Below, in pieces: positions 10,835-22,953 of a stretch of 64,000 nucleotides of DNA. The notes beneath the pieces are model-generated. The model saw only the letters and a list, made by a program, of their open reading frames with translations, was not told where the DNA came from and did no database searches. How positions within the stretch are numbered: position 1 is the first letter of the stretch; the number at the start of each line of letters is the position of its first letter. The position numbers and the translations under genes are program-made. This stretch comes from Nematopogon swammerdamellus (Eukaryota; Arthropoda; Insecta; Lepidoptera; Adelidae): assembly GCA_946902875.1 (NCBI GenBank), contig OX336343.1:13947361-14011360 (forward strand), in the 5' to 3' direction.

Positions 10835-11449
10835 ATGTAGTGGTGAATTAAGACGTTGAAATTAGATTTACTGTAAGACTAAGCATATCATTTTCCATTG
10901 CAATAAGATGTAGGTACAACTTCGTCGCACGCGGGCTGGTGAATTTTGCCTGGAGTGTCCAATGCCGGTGCAGAAAACTAGAAATATAAATTTTCAAGTG
11001 CAGATTGAAATCGGACATACGCTGATTAGAGAGATAATTCAGTTCTAACGTTCATATTGCGAACTATGGTTGTTTAAAATCACACCATAAACTACAAAAC
11101 AGCTTTCGAACATCGTTTGAGACCGTCACGACAAGAAGGGTCACGATCACAATGATCGTAAAAATAAATAAATGTCCTCGCCGGAGTGACTGCCGCAAGA
11201 AACGTAATTGTGAATTGGTATACGTGACCAAAACGTAGCGGGATTGTTTATTTCCGTATCAAGCAAATGGCGCCATGAGGGGGACTCTTCGAGACACGGA
11301 CGAGGCGTTTACCCTCGAACGCTATATCGATACAATGATCCAGACATACGTGTGGATCATTCCATGTTCTATCAAAATTTACATCTGACTATTATTCACA
11401 CAAGTATTGTGCTCTAATATTTTTGGAGTGTCTGTCTGTCTTATGACAA
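10835..11449. other. No gene recognised
   Basis: Unique-looking intergenic DNA without a convincing frame or repeat. Confidence 0.4.
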
Positions 11450-11600
11450 TGTCACTAATGTTATAAACGCGAAAGTATGAATGTTTGTTTGTTTGTTCCA
11501 TTTTCACGCCTAAACGGCTGAACGGATTTGGATGAAATTTGCTAGGTAGATGGATCAACCACTGAATTAACATATAGACAAATTTATCCTGAAAAAATTT
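11450..11600 (+). repeat. Dispersed repeat of the 'acgcgaaagt..aacggattt' type
   Basis: Contains 'aacgcgaaagtatgaatg', a GTTT run and 'ctgaacggatttggatgaaa', a very common dispersed insect repeat. Non-coding. Confidence 0.55.
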
Positions 11601-11748
11601 ATGGTTCCTTTAGGATAGCTACTATTGCATTGAAATTATTTAACTGTAATTATTGAACCATGTGGGGCCGGTACTAAGAATCCTCTCCCTAACCCTCTCT
11701 CCCTCCCGAAAAAGAGGGAGAGAGAGAGAGACAGAGAGAGAGATAATA

Positions 11749-11925
11749 CAACCTACATTTTTACATGGCATCCGAACCATGGAGCAGTGGTTGAAGGTAT
11801 GCACGTAAATTGTTTTCAAATCTGAAAAAAACTCATTGGTACAAGCCGGTTGGATTTGAAGCTCGGACCTTTCGCACGAGAAGCCGACGCGCAGAGCACT
11901 CGACCACCCACCGCCTCTTTTGATT
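11749..11925 (-). repeat. SINE family B copy
   Basis: Read on the - strand: tRNA-like head with the B box near 11860, then 'accaatgagttttt'. A poly(T) tract at 11927-11940 flanks the head end. A (GA)n tract at 11710-11745 borders the 3' end. Confidence 0.7.
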
Positions 11926-11940
11926 GTTTTTTTTTTTTTT

Positions 11941-13124
11941 ATATTTACAGGATTCATGGTGAAACGTAAATTTTTTATGAAGAAAATGGCGACATATTAT
12001 ATTCACTACACGACACCGGAAGAAACGTTTCCTCGAATGCGATTCGATATGACGATAGACATGCGAATATCTGCGACGCTTGCGACGTGCGAATACGTAA
12101 GACTTTTCTAACGGCCTAAGTAAGTGTTTAGTAAAAACACAGTACTGTTCTTCATTTCTAAATCATGCCATGTGCACGCGCGATTTATCACTGAACAGGA
12201 GGTAATAACAATTTGTCTGAACAGATTTCAATCTCACACGTGTCGCGACACTAAAACAAACTGACTGAAGTCTCCAAAGCGGAAAGCGACGCGAGGCGTT
12301 GACCTTGTCGACTGATTGTTAACTGTAGTACCTATATTAACTTTAGTATCCGTATATGCGTTATTCTTTTCGCAAATTCAGACGGCGAACCTAAGGAAAA
12401 ATGTTACGTATTCCTGTCACCCTACCACCTACCACTACCAACCGCAGAATATAGAATTGGGCCCATTTATCTCTTCCGCTTTCTCTAGTTAGAAATTAAC
12501 ACATTTGTAATGTTTGGCAATGCTCCAAGAACAAAAATGTCAAATACACATTGACATAGTATTTTAGTTGATCAGCATCAACATTGAACAGCATCAACAT
12601 TGAAAAGCATCAACATTGAACAGCATCAACATTGAACAGCACAACATTGAATGCTCGCTTTTCTTCCGCTTCCCTTCGCTTATTCGCAGTACACACTACA
12701 CAGTACGCTTAGAAGCAGTTCCAGTTTGAGAAGCAGCAAGTGTGAAATAATATTTACACCGCCGCGCCGCCGCGCCGCCGCCGGTGTACTGGCTTGACAT
12801 TCCTGTATAATTTGAGTCGTGTTGACGTCTCGCGCTGAGTCGTCGTGCTTTACAGACGAAGGTGGCTCCTTGTAAACACAATCGTTTGGCAACACTCCAT
12901 CTCGGCCGAGACCAGCGGCGACCACGACTCCGGCAGTCGATGCCCGACAGCGATTTAGGAAAAACCTGTTGATTTGTCTATACAGTGAGTATAGGAACAC
13001 AATGAGGAATTTTGATCAATATGCCAGTCAAACATAATGTCGGCCTGATCACGATACGAATATATGTACTTCTTAACGGTAGACTTGATGAAATCACTTA
13101 TACTGATATGTTCGCAATTCCCTC
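11941..13124. other. No gene recognised; minisatellite and GCC run inside
   Basis: Contains the 16-bp minisatellite at 12573-12651 and a CCG/CGC triplet run at 12758-12784. Open frames on the - strand (12680-13000) are driven by the GC-rich triplets and show no family motif. Confidence 0.4.
12573..12651 (+). repeat. 16-bp minisatellite, five copies
   Basis: Unit 'cagcatcaacattgaa'. Copy 3 has one substitution and copy 5 lacks one base. Confidence 0.97.
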
Positions 13125-13262
13125 AAGAGGGCCGTTAATAGGCGTCTGCAGGTTCGGCATAGCACTCGCGACCCCGGAATACTACTGAATGTCCATGAGC
13201 GTCGGTAGATGCCTTATGGGTGGCTCGCCTCCGCCTCAAGTTGCACTCTCTATAAAACTAAT
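13125..13262 (+). repeat. LINE family D, 3' end copy
   Basis: Diverged copy of the 3' module at 3735-3905: 'gaatgtccatgagcgtcgg', 'tgccttatgggtggctcg', then an AT-rich end. Confidence 0.65.
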
Positions 13263-13337
13263 AAAATAATTATATTTTATTTTTTAAACCACGTTTTTAA
13301 AACTGACTAAAAAGTACAGATTTGAAACCAAAAAAAC

Positions 13338-13370
13338 CCGGCCAAGTGCGAGTCTAGCGCACTTGGCCGG
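13338..13370. repeat. 13-bp perfect palindrome at a repeat F tip
   Basis: Arms 13338-13350 and 13358-13370 are exact reverse complements around 7 bases. The arm is 'ccggccaagtgcg', the diagnostic start of repeat F (full copy at 58187-58436). Two repeat F tips therefore meet head to head. Confidence 0.9.
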
Positions 13371-13399
13371 TTCAGAGAAAAGAGCTAATAATTACTATA

Positions 13400-13592
13400 G
13401 TCTGTTCCAAATAAGCCTGGATAAAAAGTAATTGACCTTTGAGGTGCACAAACGTGAAACGCTAAGCGCCGTCTCTCTCTTGTGCCACGACACCGGCGCA
13501 GGAGAGAGACGGCGCTTAGCGTTTCACGTTTGTGCAAGGGAGCTAGCACTCAAAGGTCAATGACTTTTTATCCAGGCTTATTTGGAACAGAC
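13400..13592. mobile_element. Near-perfect palindromic MITE (193 bp)
   Basis: The outer arms begin 'gtctgttccaaataagcctg' on both strands and continue as 'gataaaaagt' and 'attgacctt'. Inner arms around 'cacgtttgtgc' and 'gcgccgtctctctc' also pair. The whole element can fold into one long hairpin with a ~15-base loop near 13481-13498. It is non-coding. Confidence 0.85.
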
Positions 13593-13698
13593 ATTAGTTC
13601 AGACTTTGTGTGAACTTGGCGATTTAAAAGTTCACCACTTTTACGTATAAGACATGTATGCATAATATTCTTTATTGAACACCAATTTATACAATTAC

Positions 13699-13835
13699 CT
13701 TTTTTTTATAGAAACTTACACGGTTGGCTACATCACCTACAACATCCGTTATCAGCCTATAACACCGGGTGAACTGCCATGGCACCACTGACATGGCACC
13801 TAGTGCCATGTCAGTGCTGGATTCAAAAGTTTTAT
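13699..13835 (-). repeat. SINE family A, 3' end fragment
   Basis: Poly(T), then 'cggttggctacatcaccta' and 'acaacatccgttatcagcc', read on the - strand. It contains a 14-bp perfect hairpin (13786-13799 with 13803-13816) made by inverting the neighbouring 'catggcac' segment. Confidence 0.8.
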
Positions 13836-13869
13836 TATGGCTTTAGAATATATTAGTATTTCTTATAAC

Positions 13870-14105
13870 GAGCCCTTTCCACTAATATGTCACATGATGC
13901 AGTTGAAAAAAAATGACACCCAAAATCGAAATTCGTTCACGCTATACGTCACGGATATCAAACTCTATACAGTACCAAATTTCGACTTTTTCGTCGAGTA
14001 GATTGGGAAAAATAAGCTTTGACAAGCAGATAGATAGACACGAGAGGTGATCATAGAGGATTTCGTTTTTTTTTCTCCCTCTTTTGAGGCACGGAACCCT
14101 AAAAA
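13870..14105 (+). repeat. Repeat F variant copy
   Basis: Ends in 'aggcacggaaccctaaaa', the typical terminal word of this family. A CAGATAGATAGACA run precedes it. Non-coding. Confidence 0.55.
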
Positions 14106-14468
14106 TTTACTTAATGTTTTACGTATCAAAAAATACATAGGCCCATACCGCCCATTCTATTAAGAATCATCTTCCGTCTGTTTGGTTCCTGGCCTAATTA
14201 CAGGTTGTCTGCAAGACATATTTCTATTCCTTCTTTAATTTGATGCCACGACTCGGTGGACTTGATACACTATTCTCTCGTCCCCGTTGGCTCGCACCGC
14301 GCTCCGCATGACTCCGCCACTGATTGATGCCGTAGATATTTTCACATTGTTGTGGGAAATGTGAATAGTTCTAGACGCTGAACATGCGCTGAATATATTT
14401 AGTGGTCGAAAACGTGGATTGAAAAAAATTAGATTTACGGCACGCGTAAAGTTATAACGACACTGTTA

Positions 14469-15477
14469 GTTGCGGCCACTGGCGGCTGGTCCTAAAGTGC
14501 GCTCGTGCGCCGCACTACCATACCACGAGAATTCTTCACTTCACTCAAAATAAATAATACCTTACAACATACTACATTAAAACCATAAAGATCGTACTCC
14601 AAATAAAGACGAATGTGAATACGACCTTATTTTATAGATGCCAAGGCACGTTTTTGCGAGTAAACGCGCGCGCCGTGCGGAATATAAATCGCACGCGGGT
14701 CTCCCATACTGAATGTATGGGGATCGGCAAAACACCGCTCGCGCGTGAGACAGAAGATACTTCATAGAAACAGTATGGGCCGAAAGGAGTTCTGCGTGCG
14801 GCGCACGAGCGCCAAACAAGGACGCTATATCGTGAATGCCCGCGCGTGCGACACGTCGCGTCGCGAGCGATTCGTTTTGCACGAGTCCGTCTTACAAACT
14901 CTTTACCGTCTACCTCAAGGCGAACCGTCTACCTCGAAGCGAGTCAGCGCGCTCGCGCTGTCATGTGATGTGATGTCACATACCCGTTAGCGCGCGAATA
15001 TTTAAAATGGGATATGGTTAGGTTTTGTGCTTTCTGTCACGTGATACTGTGAATTAAGTGATGCCGATATTTGCCTAAGCGTTGGTTAAAGGTAAGGCTT
15101 TACAATCAGGTGATCGCGGGTTCAATTCCTACTTTTCAAATGCTTTTATTTTCATATATTTTTTTGAAGCATTTTTGGGACATTACTACTGTTTTCTTTT
15201 TGAAAGCTGCAGTAGTGTTGTGGTCTATGGGTGTATTCATAAAGGTATTAAAAATAAGTTAAAAAACTTGTTTGGATTTTTTTTTTTTTGCAACTCATTG
15301 AGGGTCTTGAATATTGAGAATATTCATACAAGGTACGTACTAAAACGCAGGAGTTTAAAAAATTCGGAAGTCCCGATCTTAAAATAACATGACGGGAATG
15401 TGTATTATTGTATTTAAGTATGTAGGTACTTAGCGCACTACCGGTCACTCAAGTCACCAGCCGCCACTGGTTGCGGC
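14469..15477. mobile_element. hAT-type non-autonomous element, 993 bp, with 8-bp TSD
   Basis: The element occupies 14477-15469. It is flanked by an exact 8-bp duplication 'gttgcggc' at 14469-14476 and 15470-15477. The terminal inverted repeats read CACTGGCGGCTGGT (left) and CAGTGGCGGCTGGT (right, reverse strand), matching the CAGTGGCG-type hAT ends. No transposase domain is visible. The interior has GC-rich inverted words (14650-14850) and a B-box-like 'gggttcaattcc' at about 15117-15128. The target duplication is well preserved, so the insertion may be fairly young. Confidence 0.88.
15095..15135 (+). other. tRNA-like B-box segment inside the hAT element
   Basis: 'ggtgatcgcgggttcaattc' resembles the anticodon-arm to T-arm part of a tRNA gene with a consensus-like B box. 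No complete cloverleaf was found. Confidence 0.35.
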
Positions 15478-15479
15478 TA

Positions 15480-16519
15480 ACATTAATCTTCGCTGTATTC
15501 AAACGTTTTATTATAGCTAATTATATAATTTTATTTCAAGCGAATGTTTTCAAAATAAACGTGAAACTTTAAGAGATCGTCGCCCTAATGAAGATCCTTC
15601 ACCGAGCACAAGTGTACCAAATTAAAGTGTGAAAGTATTCGTTTACGTCAGTACCGAAAGCAGAGATACACCTTTGGAAAATCTACTTATACCTCGCTAC
15701 ATGTATTTGTAAGGAGACGTGTGCATACAGAGCTAGTGAGTGCGTGAGTATTTATAATTTTAGAAACTAGAGCCTTCCATTTAATTCTCCATCCACTGCT
15801 TTCGAATCTTGCTTCCGCCCAGGAGCCCCGGGAGATGGGTAGCTTGGCGATCTTCTTATCTTAAGCTGTGGGATTCTAGCTCTTCAAGGTATCCTACCAA
15901 GGTATATACGATTATTAGGGATGTATTTATGACAGCTTCATTCTTAAGAATGAAAATTTTTACTTTTGCTTGCAACTGGCTGACGAATGTAATCAAATTT
16001 CTGGCGACTCCAATGCAGCCACGACTATGGGTATAATTTTCGTTTTCGTTTATTTAATCATTCAACTTCATTGTTAGCGTGTAATATTTTGCTATTTTCT
16101 CGGTTTTTCTTATCTTTATATTGTAGCCTGATGGTACTGTGACGTCGTAAGTCTCATTTATAATTTTGTTAATGTATGTGTTGTCTGGTCTGGTCTGTTC
16201 TGGAGATCATGGCCTTATCGTTTTCTATGACGTGCGGTTCACTCAGCAGGCTTTTCCAACAATCTTTGGTAGTATCAGAACCATGTTTTTTCTTCTATCT
16301 CCATCAAATCATTGCACTTTATTGCCTAACGGGAAATGCAGCGCTGATTTTCAGCTAGCCTCGCTCTAGATTAACCTCTCCGCCACCACGGTGAACCTGA
16401 GCTCCCAAGCAAACTGATTCATACGGATAACAAAAAACCAGCTCTATGCCCAGCACTCAACCAGAACAACGGATGTATCAAGTTACCTTTATTAAGCATG
16501 CAGAGTATTATGTAGCGAT
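15480..16519. other. No gene recognised
   Basis: Mixed composition. 15800-15900 and 16380-16440 look like old repeat remnants but could not be assigned. The open frames at 16166-16369 and 16176-16358 overlap and are not supported. Confidence 0.35.
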
Positions 16520-16870
16520 GTGTCTGTCCATTATCGTAATGTTTTTTTCCGTTACGCGGTATATTACTCAAAGCGACTTACATACGTCGACGTTTCATCC
16601 CTCGCTCTGGGGACATCGTCAGGATTGAACATGAACTGAGACGACCTGAAGGACACCCGTCACGTCGTCCAGTCAGATGTCAACTGCCGGTCGCCGCTGA
16701 CGCAGATTGTAGCAAGAGAGGGTACTTCGACCGATACGAGTAGGTTCGACATCTCTTGGTGGAAAATTCTTCGGTCCTGGCAATGTCCCCAGAGCGAGGG
16801 ACGAAACATCGACGTATGTAAGTCGCTTTGAGTAATATACCGCGTAACCGAAAACATTACGATAATGTGT
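16520..16870. mobile_element. Penelope-like element ends in inverted orientation, with hammerhead-like motifs
   Basis: 16520-16627 and 16770-16870 are inverted copies. On the - strand the left copy reads CTGACGA (16622-16616), then tgtccc..gagggat, then GAAAC (16596-16592) and GTCGACG. This follows the hammerhead order CUGANGA, stem II, GAAA, stem III. On the + strand the right copy has CTGGCAA (16777-16783), gtcccc..gggac and GAAAC (16803-16807), so box 1 is degenerate. Hammerhead motifs are known from the terminal repeats of Penelope-like retroelements. No reverse transcriptase remains here; the 140-base centre is unassigned. Confidence 0.6.
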
Positions 16871-17467
16871 AACAGTGGGAAAAGTCTAAACGTGTCTGTC
16901 CAGTCTATTGTACAGCCAGCAGCGATCGCTCAACGTACACTTCAGGCATCCAATCGCTCTATCAGGGTACTCCCTTGAGAACTTCCTACATACCTACTTC
17001 AGAGTTAACAAATAAATAAAAAGGCGAGAACAAGCATCCCTAGCGGAGCAGGTGACGTCATTTAAAATTGTGTGCACAAAAAATTAATTGCAATAAAAGC
17101 GTGAAACTTGGTGCGATTATAGTGCAAACTCTAAAGAAAAACAACAAATATTAATAAAACCGTTTAAAAACTAGCCAATTACGTGGTGGTACGGAGCCCT
17201 CGGTGCGCGAGTCCGACTCGCTTGACCGGTTTAGTTAGCTCTTTGTGTGTGGGCTATGAGGGTTTTCTTGTCAGTATCTCGATGGAGGCAAAATTGTTAT
17301 CGCCGCGTCGTCGTCGACGCCGCCAGGCGAAGCTAAGACGAGAGATTCATCTTGAACCTTAGATTGCTTACTTATCTCATCACGGGCGCTACCGACGCTC
17401 CTCTATCTTCTATCTTAAATATTCTCTTTAGCGAAGAGAGCCTCCAATACTTTTGGGCTCAAACTTG
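16871..17467. other. No gene; a short repeat F tip at 17188-17235
   Basis: The only recognisable item is 'ggtacggagccctcggtgcg' with 'cgagtccgactcgcttgacc', the start of repeat F in reverse orientation. Confidence 0.45.
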
Positions 17468-17685
17468 TCAGCCTCGGTAGCTCAATGCGATCGGTCGACT
17501 GTTGTTATCATTAGCACACCTGGGCGCGGTCAAAACTTGGATGGGTGAATAGGGTCACTGAAGGAAAGGTCGGTCGAAACGGCAAAGTAAAAATAAAATA
17601 ACTTCGTGTTTTCCGTTCACTTCAGTGTTGCCGGCATGGCCAAAGGGATTTACCTCGCGTGTTCCCTTGAGAAGACACTAGGCAA
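17468..17685 (+). repeat. SINE family A, internally deleted copy
   Basis: The head 'cagcctcggtagctcaatg' and 5S-like block 'gggcgcggtcaaaacttgg' are followed directly by the 3' body 'gtcggtcgaaacggc'. The shared central module is missing. Confidence 0.8.
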
Positions 17686-18690
17686 AAGCCATTTTCATCT
17701 ATGGGAAAGTGGTGCGAAATTTGTTTTTGTTTATTCCGAAGCATAAACAGAAGACACAGGACTTAACTCCGGCCAATTTTCCGAGGATCATTTTCGGTTT
17801 AAAGAATCTTTATTAATCTCAAAGAACGTTACAAACATTCGCTTATAGAGATAGGTACATTTATGCGGTTACAAAATAAGTACAAGTATAAAATAAAAAA
17901 TTAAACTATTAGTAAACTAAAATTATTGTAGGTACAATAGACAAGGTTATAAATATTCGGACGACAGACAGACAGACAGATACATAGAACTGAAGACTAG
18001 TAGGTAAATAATCCTAAAATATTGACAAAATGTGTTTACGTAGTATTTATTACGTACTCATGTTCAGCTCTAGTCATGTTCATTTTATAAATTCGCCATA
18101 ACGATAAGTTTTTTTATGCACATACTTGATGATACGTGATGTAATCCAATAGCACGTAGTTCCGATGAACTTATTGTCGAGCCGCGTTTCCCTTTGTTCG
18201 TGTCGGTTACACTATCATAGCTTGTTTTGACAGACCTTCATTTAATGCAGTGGTAGTAATCGAGTTTAACTCATGGACTAATATTGTATGGGGGGAAAGT
18301 TTAACTCCACTACCTGGAGTAAGGTAAGAGAAGCGATCTACAGTTTTACAAGGAATCTGAACCATGGAAGTTGACGTGCATTTGTTTCACAAAAGACATT
18401 TATATATCAAACTCGGAAAAGGAAATAAAGTATACGCGAAGGAATAAAGTGTACGCGAATGGGTGTCGAACCCTTACTTAGCAAGCCTCTTCACCACGAG
18501 CTGCTCAAAAGTTGATTTATTATTCCTTTTGATGGAGCTCCTTTGTTACAGTCAAGTTGAGGCGCTTGACCCTGTTATCTCGCGTGGAGGCCTAACTATA
18601 AATAAATTAATTTTAATCAAGGCTCGTGAGGTTGAGATTGAAGTTTAATCTAATTACCTGGCTGCGCGAAGCAAAAAGAAGGGTAAGGTT
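17686..18690. other. No gene; faint SINE A trace at 18287-18385
   Basis: AT-rich. 18287-18385 (-) contains 'ctacagttttacaaggaatc' and 'tgaaccatgg', a decayed central module of SINE A/B. Nothing else is supported. Confidence 0.4.
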
Positions 18691-19050
18691 TTTCGAGTGT
18701 ATGTATGTAGGTATGTGTCTGTTTCTATGGCACGATGTAGCCTGAACGTCTTGAAGGATTTTAACATATAAGGTGTCGTTAGACTCGTCGCAATTGTGGA
18801 AGTGCTATAAAAAAAAATTTAATTCAAAATGGCGGTCGTCAGGCGCCATCTTGTCAAACGGTGAAAATAGTTTTTCTTCAAACCCCATCGAGTGGGGTAT
18901 CATTTGTCAAGAGCTCGAAAATTATACAACTTTGATGTCTTGCGCAATCAAAGAAAGTAAGCCAAATAAGGGCGAGGCCGAAGGCCGAGCTGCGTTCAGG
19001 TAAACGATATATTCTCAAGAAGCTATTAAGTAACTATGTGCGTTAAAATA
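18690..19050 (+). repeat. Dispersed repeat ending in 'gaggccgaaggccgag'
   Basis: Contains 'aaaatggcggtcgtcaggcg', 'ccccatcgagtggggtatca' and a terminal 'gggcgaggccgaaggccgag'. That terminal word is the monomer core of the satellite array at 24254-25666. Confidence 0.6.
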
Positions 19051-20637
19051 AAACATCACAGGCATATAGGTTTACATTTTAGATAGGTAAATTTATTTCA
19101 TAAGTTAATTATATCTTAGATTTAGTTTAGACTTACACATAAGTTAGTTTTTAATTTAAGGAAATTAGTTTTATTTGTAATTTTTTGTTTTAATTTATTA
19201 TTTTAATATTGTAATTTGTATTAATTATGTAACATTACGCTACATTGTATCTACCTACGATGATCATTTTATATAAAAATTATAATCTAACTCACAGGCA
19301 TGAAATGCATGACTGCGTAAAATACTCGTAATTTGATTGAAATTAAATGAATGGCAGAATATTCGCTTAGCGCGTAGTCGCAAACTAGAGCCGTCGAGTA
19401 TCGCTAAAAGAGCGATGACAACTCTGACGGCAGATGGCATGTGTGTGCCAGCCCTCACCGGCAGCCACTCTTGAACTGTCACTTGTAATAGAACAAAATG
19501 TCTGTTGTTATTAATTCGAACGTTTGTTATACGTTCTACTCGTTGAAGCGTTTCTTCGCGTTACCTGAGTATGTCGGTCGAGTGAGCGAACGCTAATGTG
19601 AGCGTAAGAGATAAATTCTAAATAATACGAGTACTTAAATTAATTTCAGTTACTTAAGCGTTTACAACCTAAATGATAATGATAATGATAGACGGACGGA
19701 TTAAAAAATATTTAACTTTTTTTTACTTTTTACCCCACGAAACATGGTACGAAAAAGTCACTCGCACGTTAGAGACCACGCTTTCTCTTTTTTTATTTAA
19801 CTCACTACCGTATTTAAATGAATGGAATATATCCTGGAATGAATTGGGTCAATGGTGATATTGTTCTCTGTAGAATTTCATTCAGACATTCCAGCCGCGC
19901 ATGCGAAGCGCGTTTTGAATGTTCTCATTTTCATTCTGTTTGCTCACTACTGATATAATTGGAGTTTCTGGACACAGTTCATTCTATTCCTGCATTCTAT
20001 GTGCATTCTTCTGTTCCTGCATTCTATGTGCATTCTTTATGCATCCCATTTGATTTAAAAAGCTCGTCGTTATGTTACTTTAAACGCAATGTTTAGGCCC
20101 CTAGTTAACCTGCAATTTTGCACTTGTGACCAAAAAACTCAAAATCGCATGCAGGCGAATTCGCTGGTAACGACCAGCGGCAACCAACTTTAATCTTGCT
20201 CAAGGCAAGTACTTTGCCAACAAATTCAATCATAGTTCTGGCACTTTGAACCTGACCTCGCACGTCGCCAATAGCCATCGTAATATCGTGAACCCGTAAA
20301 CTTCGCGTAGTCGGATCAATAATGAAATGATACTCTGACTCGACCGGACGCTAAAGGTCAGGGGTTGATATTTATTTGCCATCACCCCACACCCCACGAC
20401 AACATTCCCCTGACTCCGCGGTCATAAAAAATATTTCAAATTCATAAATAACAAGTAACTTTGAGTTTCTAGACTTCGCGGTGTGGAGACCCTCGGCGTG
20501 CGGTCGCCGGACGCTGAGGATTTCGCCAAAAAGTCATCGACGAAATTCTTATCGAGAAACACGGCGACAAACGCGCCTGCGCTCAGATTTCTCTCTCCAT
20601 CTGTCTTCCTCGGCACGCCTTTATTATTTTATTATTA
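19051..20637. other. No gene recognised
   Basis: AT-rich with a small 29-bp tandem duplication at 19983-20040 ('ctgcattctatgtgcattct' twice). The - strand frame at 20422-20616 (64 codons) lacks splice or family support. Confidence 0.4.
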
Positions 20638-21040
20638 ACTAGCTTTTGCCCGCGGCTTCACTCGCGTGAAATTCGTATTTAAAAATAAAAAAAGTAAGTA
20701 AGAACGCTACCGTACCTTTATTTCGGCGCGCAAAATAATTCGGTTTGTATGGGAGCCACATCGTAGGGTAACCGGAACTAAATTTTATTTAGCCTATCCT
20801 GTGTTCCCTATAGTCAAATGTGCTTGTACTAAGTTTCATCGAATTTGGATGATCGGTTTAAGAGTTATGGAGGAACATACATACATAAATCAATACATAC
20901 ATACAGAAAAGATTTCTAAAAAATAGGTCAATTTAGATTTAGTATCATACATAGAGTCTACAAAAGCAGTATCTCATAAAACAAAGTAACTTACTCCACG
21001 GCCCCATCCCTTACAGATTTATTATTAGTATTGATTCTTA
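20638..21040 (+). repeat. Repeat G, long copy
   Basis: Head 'agcttttgcccgcggcttca', body 'tgtatgggagccacatcgta' and 'agcctatcctgtgttcccta', a CATA microsatellite, then 'cttacagatttattattagt'. The 3' ~300 bp repeats at 26550-26850 with the same order of words. Confidence 0.8.
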
Positions 21041-22145
21041 GATTCAGTTTTAAGTTCATTGGTATTAGAGTAAATGTATCATTGAAATAAGAACGTTACA
21101 AATTAAGTATTGAAACAAGTAAAACTATTTCAATTGTCTCTCGCTATAAATTAGCGCATTGGTAGCTACAGTCACTTTATTTTGCCGATCAGAAGTTATA
21201 TATAGTATTATGTGGTAATCCATTAGTATTATGTGGTCATCAGTAAAAATTATAGAGACTACTTCCACAGCACGCTTACTTCTCTATGCGTCTACTACAT
21301 GGTTTCACAGATGTGGCTTCAGTTTCATAGATAAGCGTGCATCTTGCCACGCGATCCGCCGGCTGCGCTGCGCCCAAATCTCCGAAGATAATAATGGCAA
21401 TAATAATATTAATGGCTCTCATCTCATCTCGCCGGCTCGCCAGCTGTGATTTATGCTCTAGCACGGCAGGAAAGAGGGGGCGGGGGTAACGAGAATGATA
21501 TCCCCGCTCCCCTCTTCCTCCTCTCTACACGCGCTCTATCAAACAATTTTAAAATGTTTAAATTTAATTTAAACACTCTAAAATAGAGCACTAATGTAAT
21601 GTATATATATTCATTGATGAGGTACGATTTCCACTGTTACATTAATTTAAAAAGTGTGATTATAAGAAAATGTTAAATAAACATTCGTAAATGGGATCTT
21701 GCAGCTTCTGAAATAACTAGCAGTAAAATTGGTTCTTAGTCTTACTCCTTATGCTAAGATGTAAAATGTAAGAAGAACAATCTCAACTACTATTAAACAT
21801 ACAATTTCATATACATTTTTTTATAAAAAAAAATGATGTTTTTATTTTTATATATTTTTGTCACCGAAATCCACAAATCCGTATTTCAGTATTTCCGTCC
21901 ATGCTGCGCGGCGTCAGCTCGCGTATCTTCCGCCATCTAGTCTGGTAGAACGTAATAAAACTGAGGAAGTAATCTCATTTAAAGAATTTACAACTTATAA
22001 TAATAGTACATTTATGTAATTTATTAACCCTTCGCTAAATTCATGGGCTGAAAGTGAAGGCTATCAGCATTCTTACATCGTCAGAAAATTTTGTGAAAAT
22101 TATTAAACACATTTTTTTAAAACATTTCTACATTATTAAAATAAA
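21041..22145. other. No gene recognised
   Basis: AT-rich. Opposed frames at 21231-21449 (+) and 21276-21464 (-) overlap and have no known motif. Confidence 0.4.
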
Positions 22146-22159
22146 ATGTTTACCCGACG

Positions 22160-22345
22160 TCATTTTTAGGGTTCCGTATCCGTCGTACGGGACCCTATTA
22201 CTAAGCCTACGCCGTATGTCTATCCGTCTGTCCGAGGGCTGTATCTCTTGAACCCTAATAGGTAGCCCGTTGAAAACCTAACCAGGAGGGGTTAGGTTTT
22301 CACTCAGCCTACCTGTTTATATAAAAAATCGGTCAAGTGCGAATT
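22160..22345 (-). repeat. Repeat F copy
   Basis: On the - strand it starts near 'gtgagtaaaattcgcacttg' (with 'accgattttt') and ends 'cggaaccctaaaaatgacgt'. 22480-22690 (+) is a second, partial copy in the opposite orientation. Confidence 0.65.
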
Positions 22346-22721
22346 TTACTCACTATCAAATAAACCTATATATACCTATCAAAAAACTATATCCGTCTAT
22401 CATTTGTCTGTCTGCAATGCAAAATACCTGTGGCGCAAACTATTATTTAGTAACGTTAATATTATTATGTACTAATCGATTCTTAGCGCAATTATTGTAT
22501 GGGGTATCCTTATTTTTTTACTTATCGCTTATTTTATTATTTGTTGGCATATCCGCACTTATTCTGTGAAAATTTCAACGCTACTGTAATACGGTTTAAA
22601 AGATACAGCCATCTAACGGACGGACGGACGCCCGAACAGACAGACGACGTAGGCTTAGTAATAGGCTTCCGTATGGATATATGGAACCTTAAAAATACAT
22701 ACATACATATCACACACGCTG

Positions 22722-22953
22722 AATCCCGACAATCGGGGTAAGCAGAGTAATCGGTGTTGTGCTGCAAGAACTCCGGTCAATTACAGCACAACACCGACTA
22801 CCACGTTTCGCAAAGTATTCGTACCAGATTAAATCGATCAAGCAGCAAGTAAGGCACGAGCTGCATGAGTCGGTGAAAGTACCGTGCCAAGGTGAGAGGT
22901 GGCGAGCCTGTCGCCCTTCAGCACGGCATCTTGTCCTTATTCCTTAGTCCCTT
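22722..22953 (+). repeat. Repeat C copy
   Basis: 'cgacaatcggggtaagcaga' start, internal stem 'tcggtgttgtgctgc' pairing with 'agcacaacaccga', and terminal 'ttgtccttattccttagtcc'. It is directly followed by the 19-bp palindrome at 22954. Confidence 0.8.
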
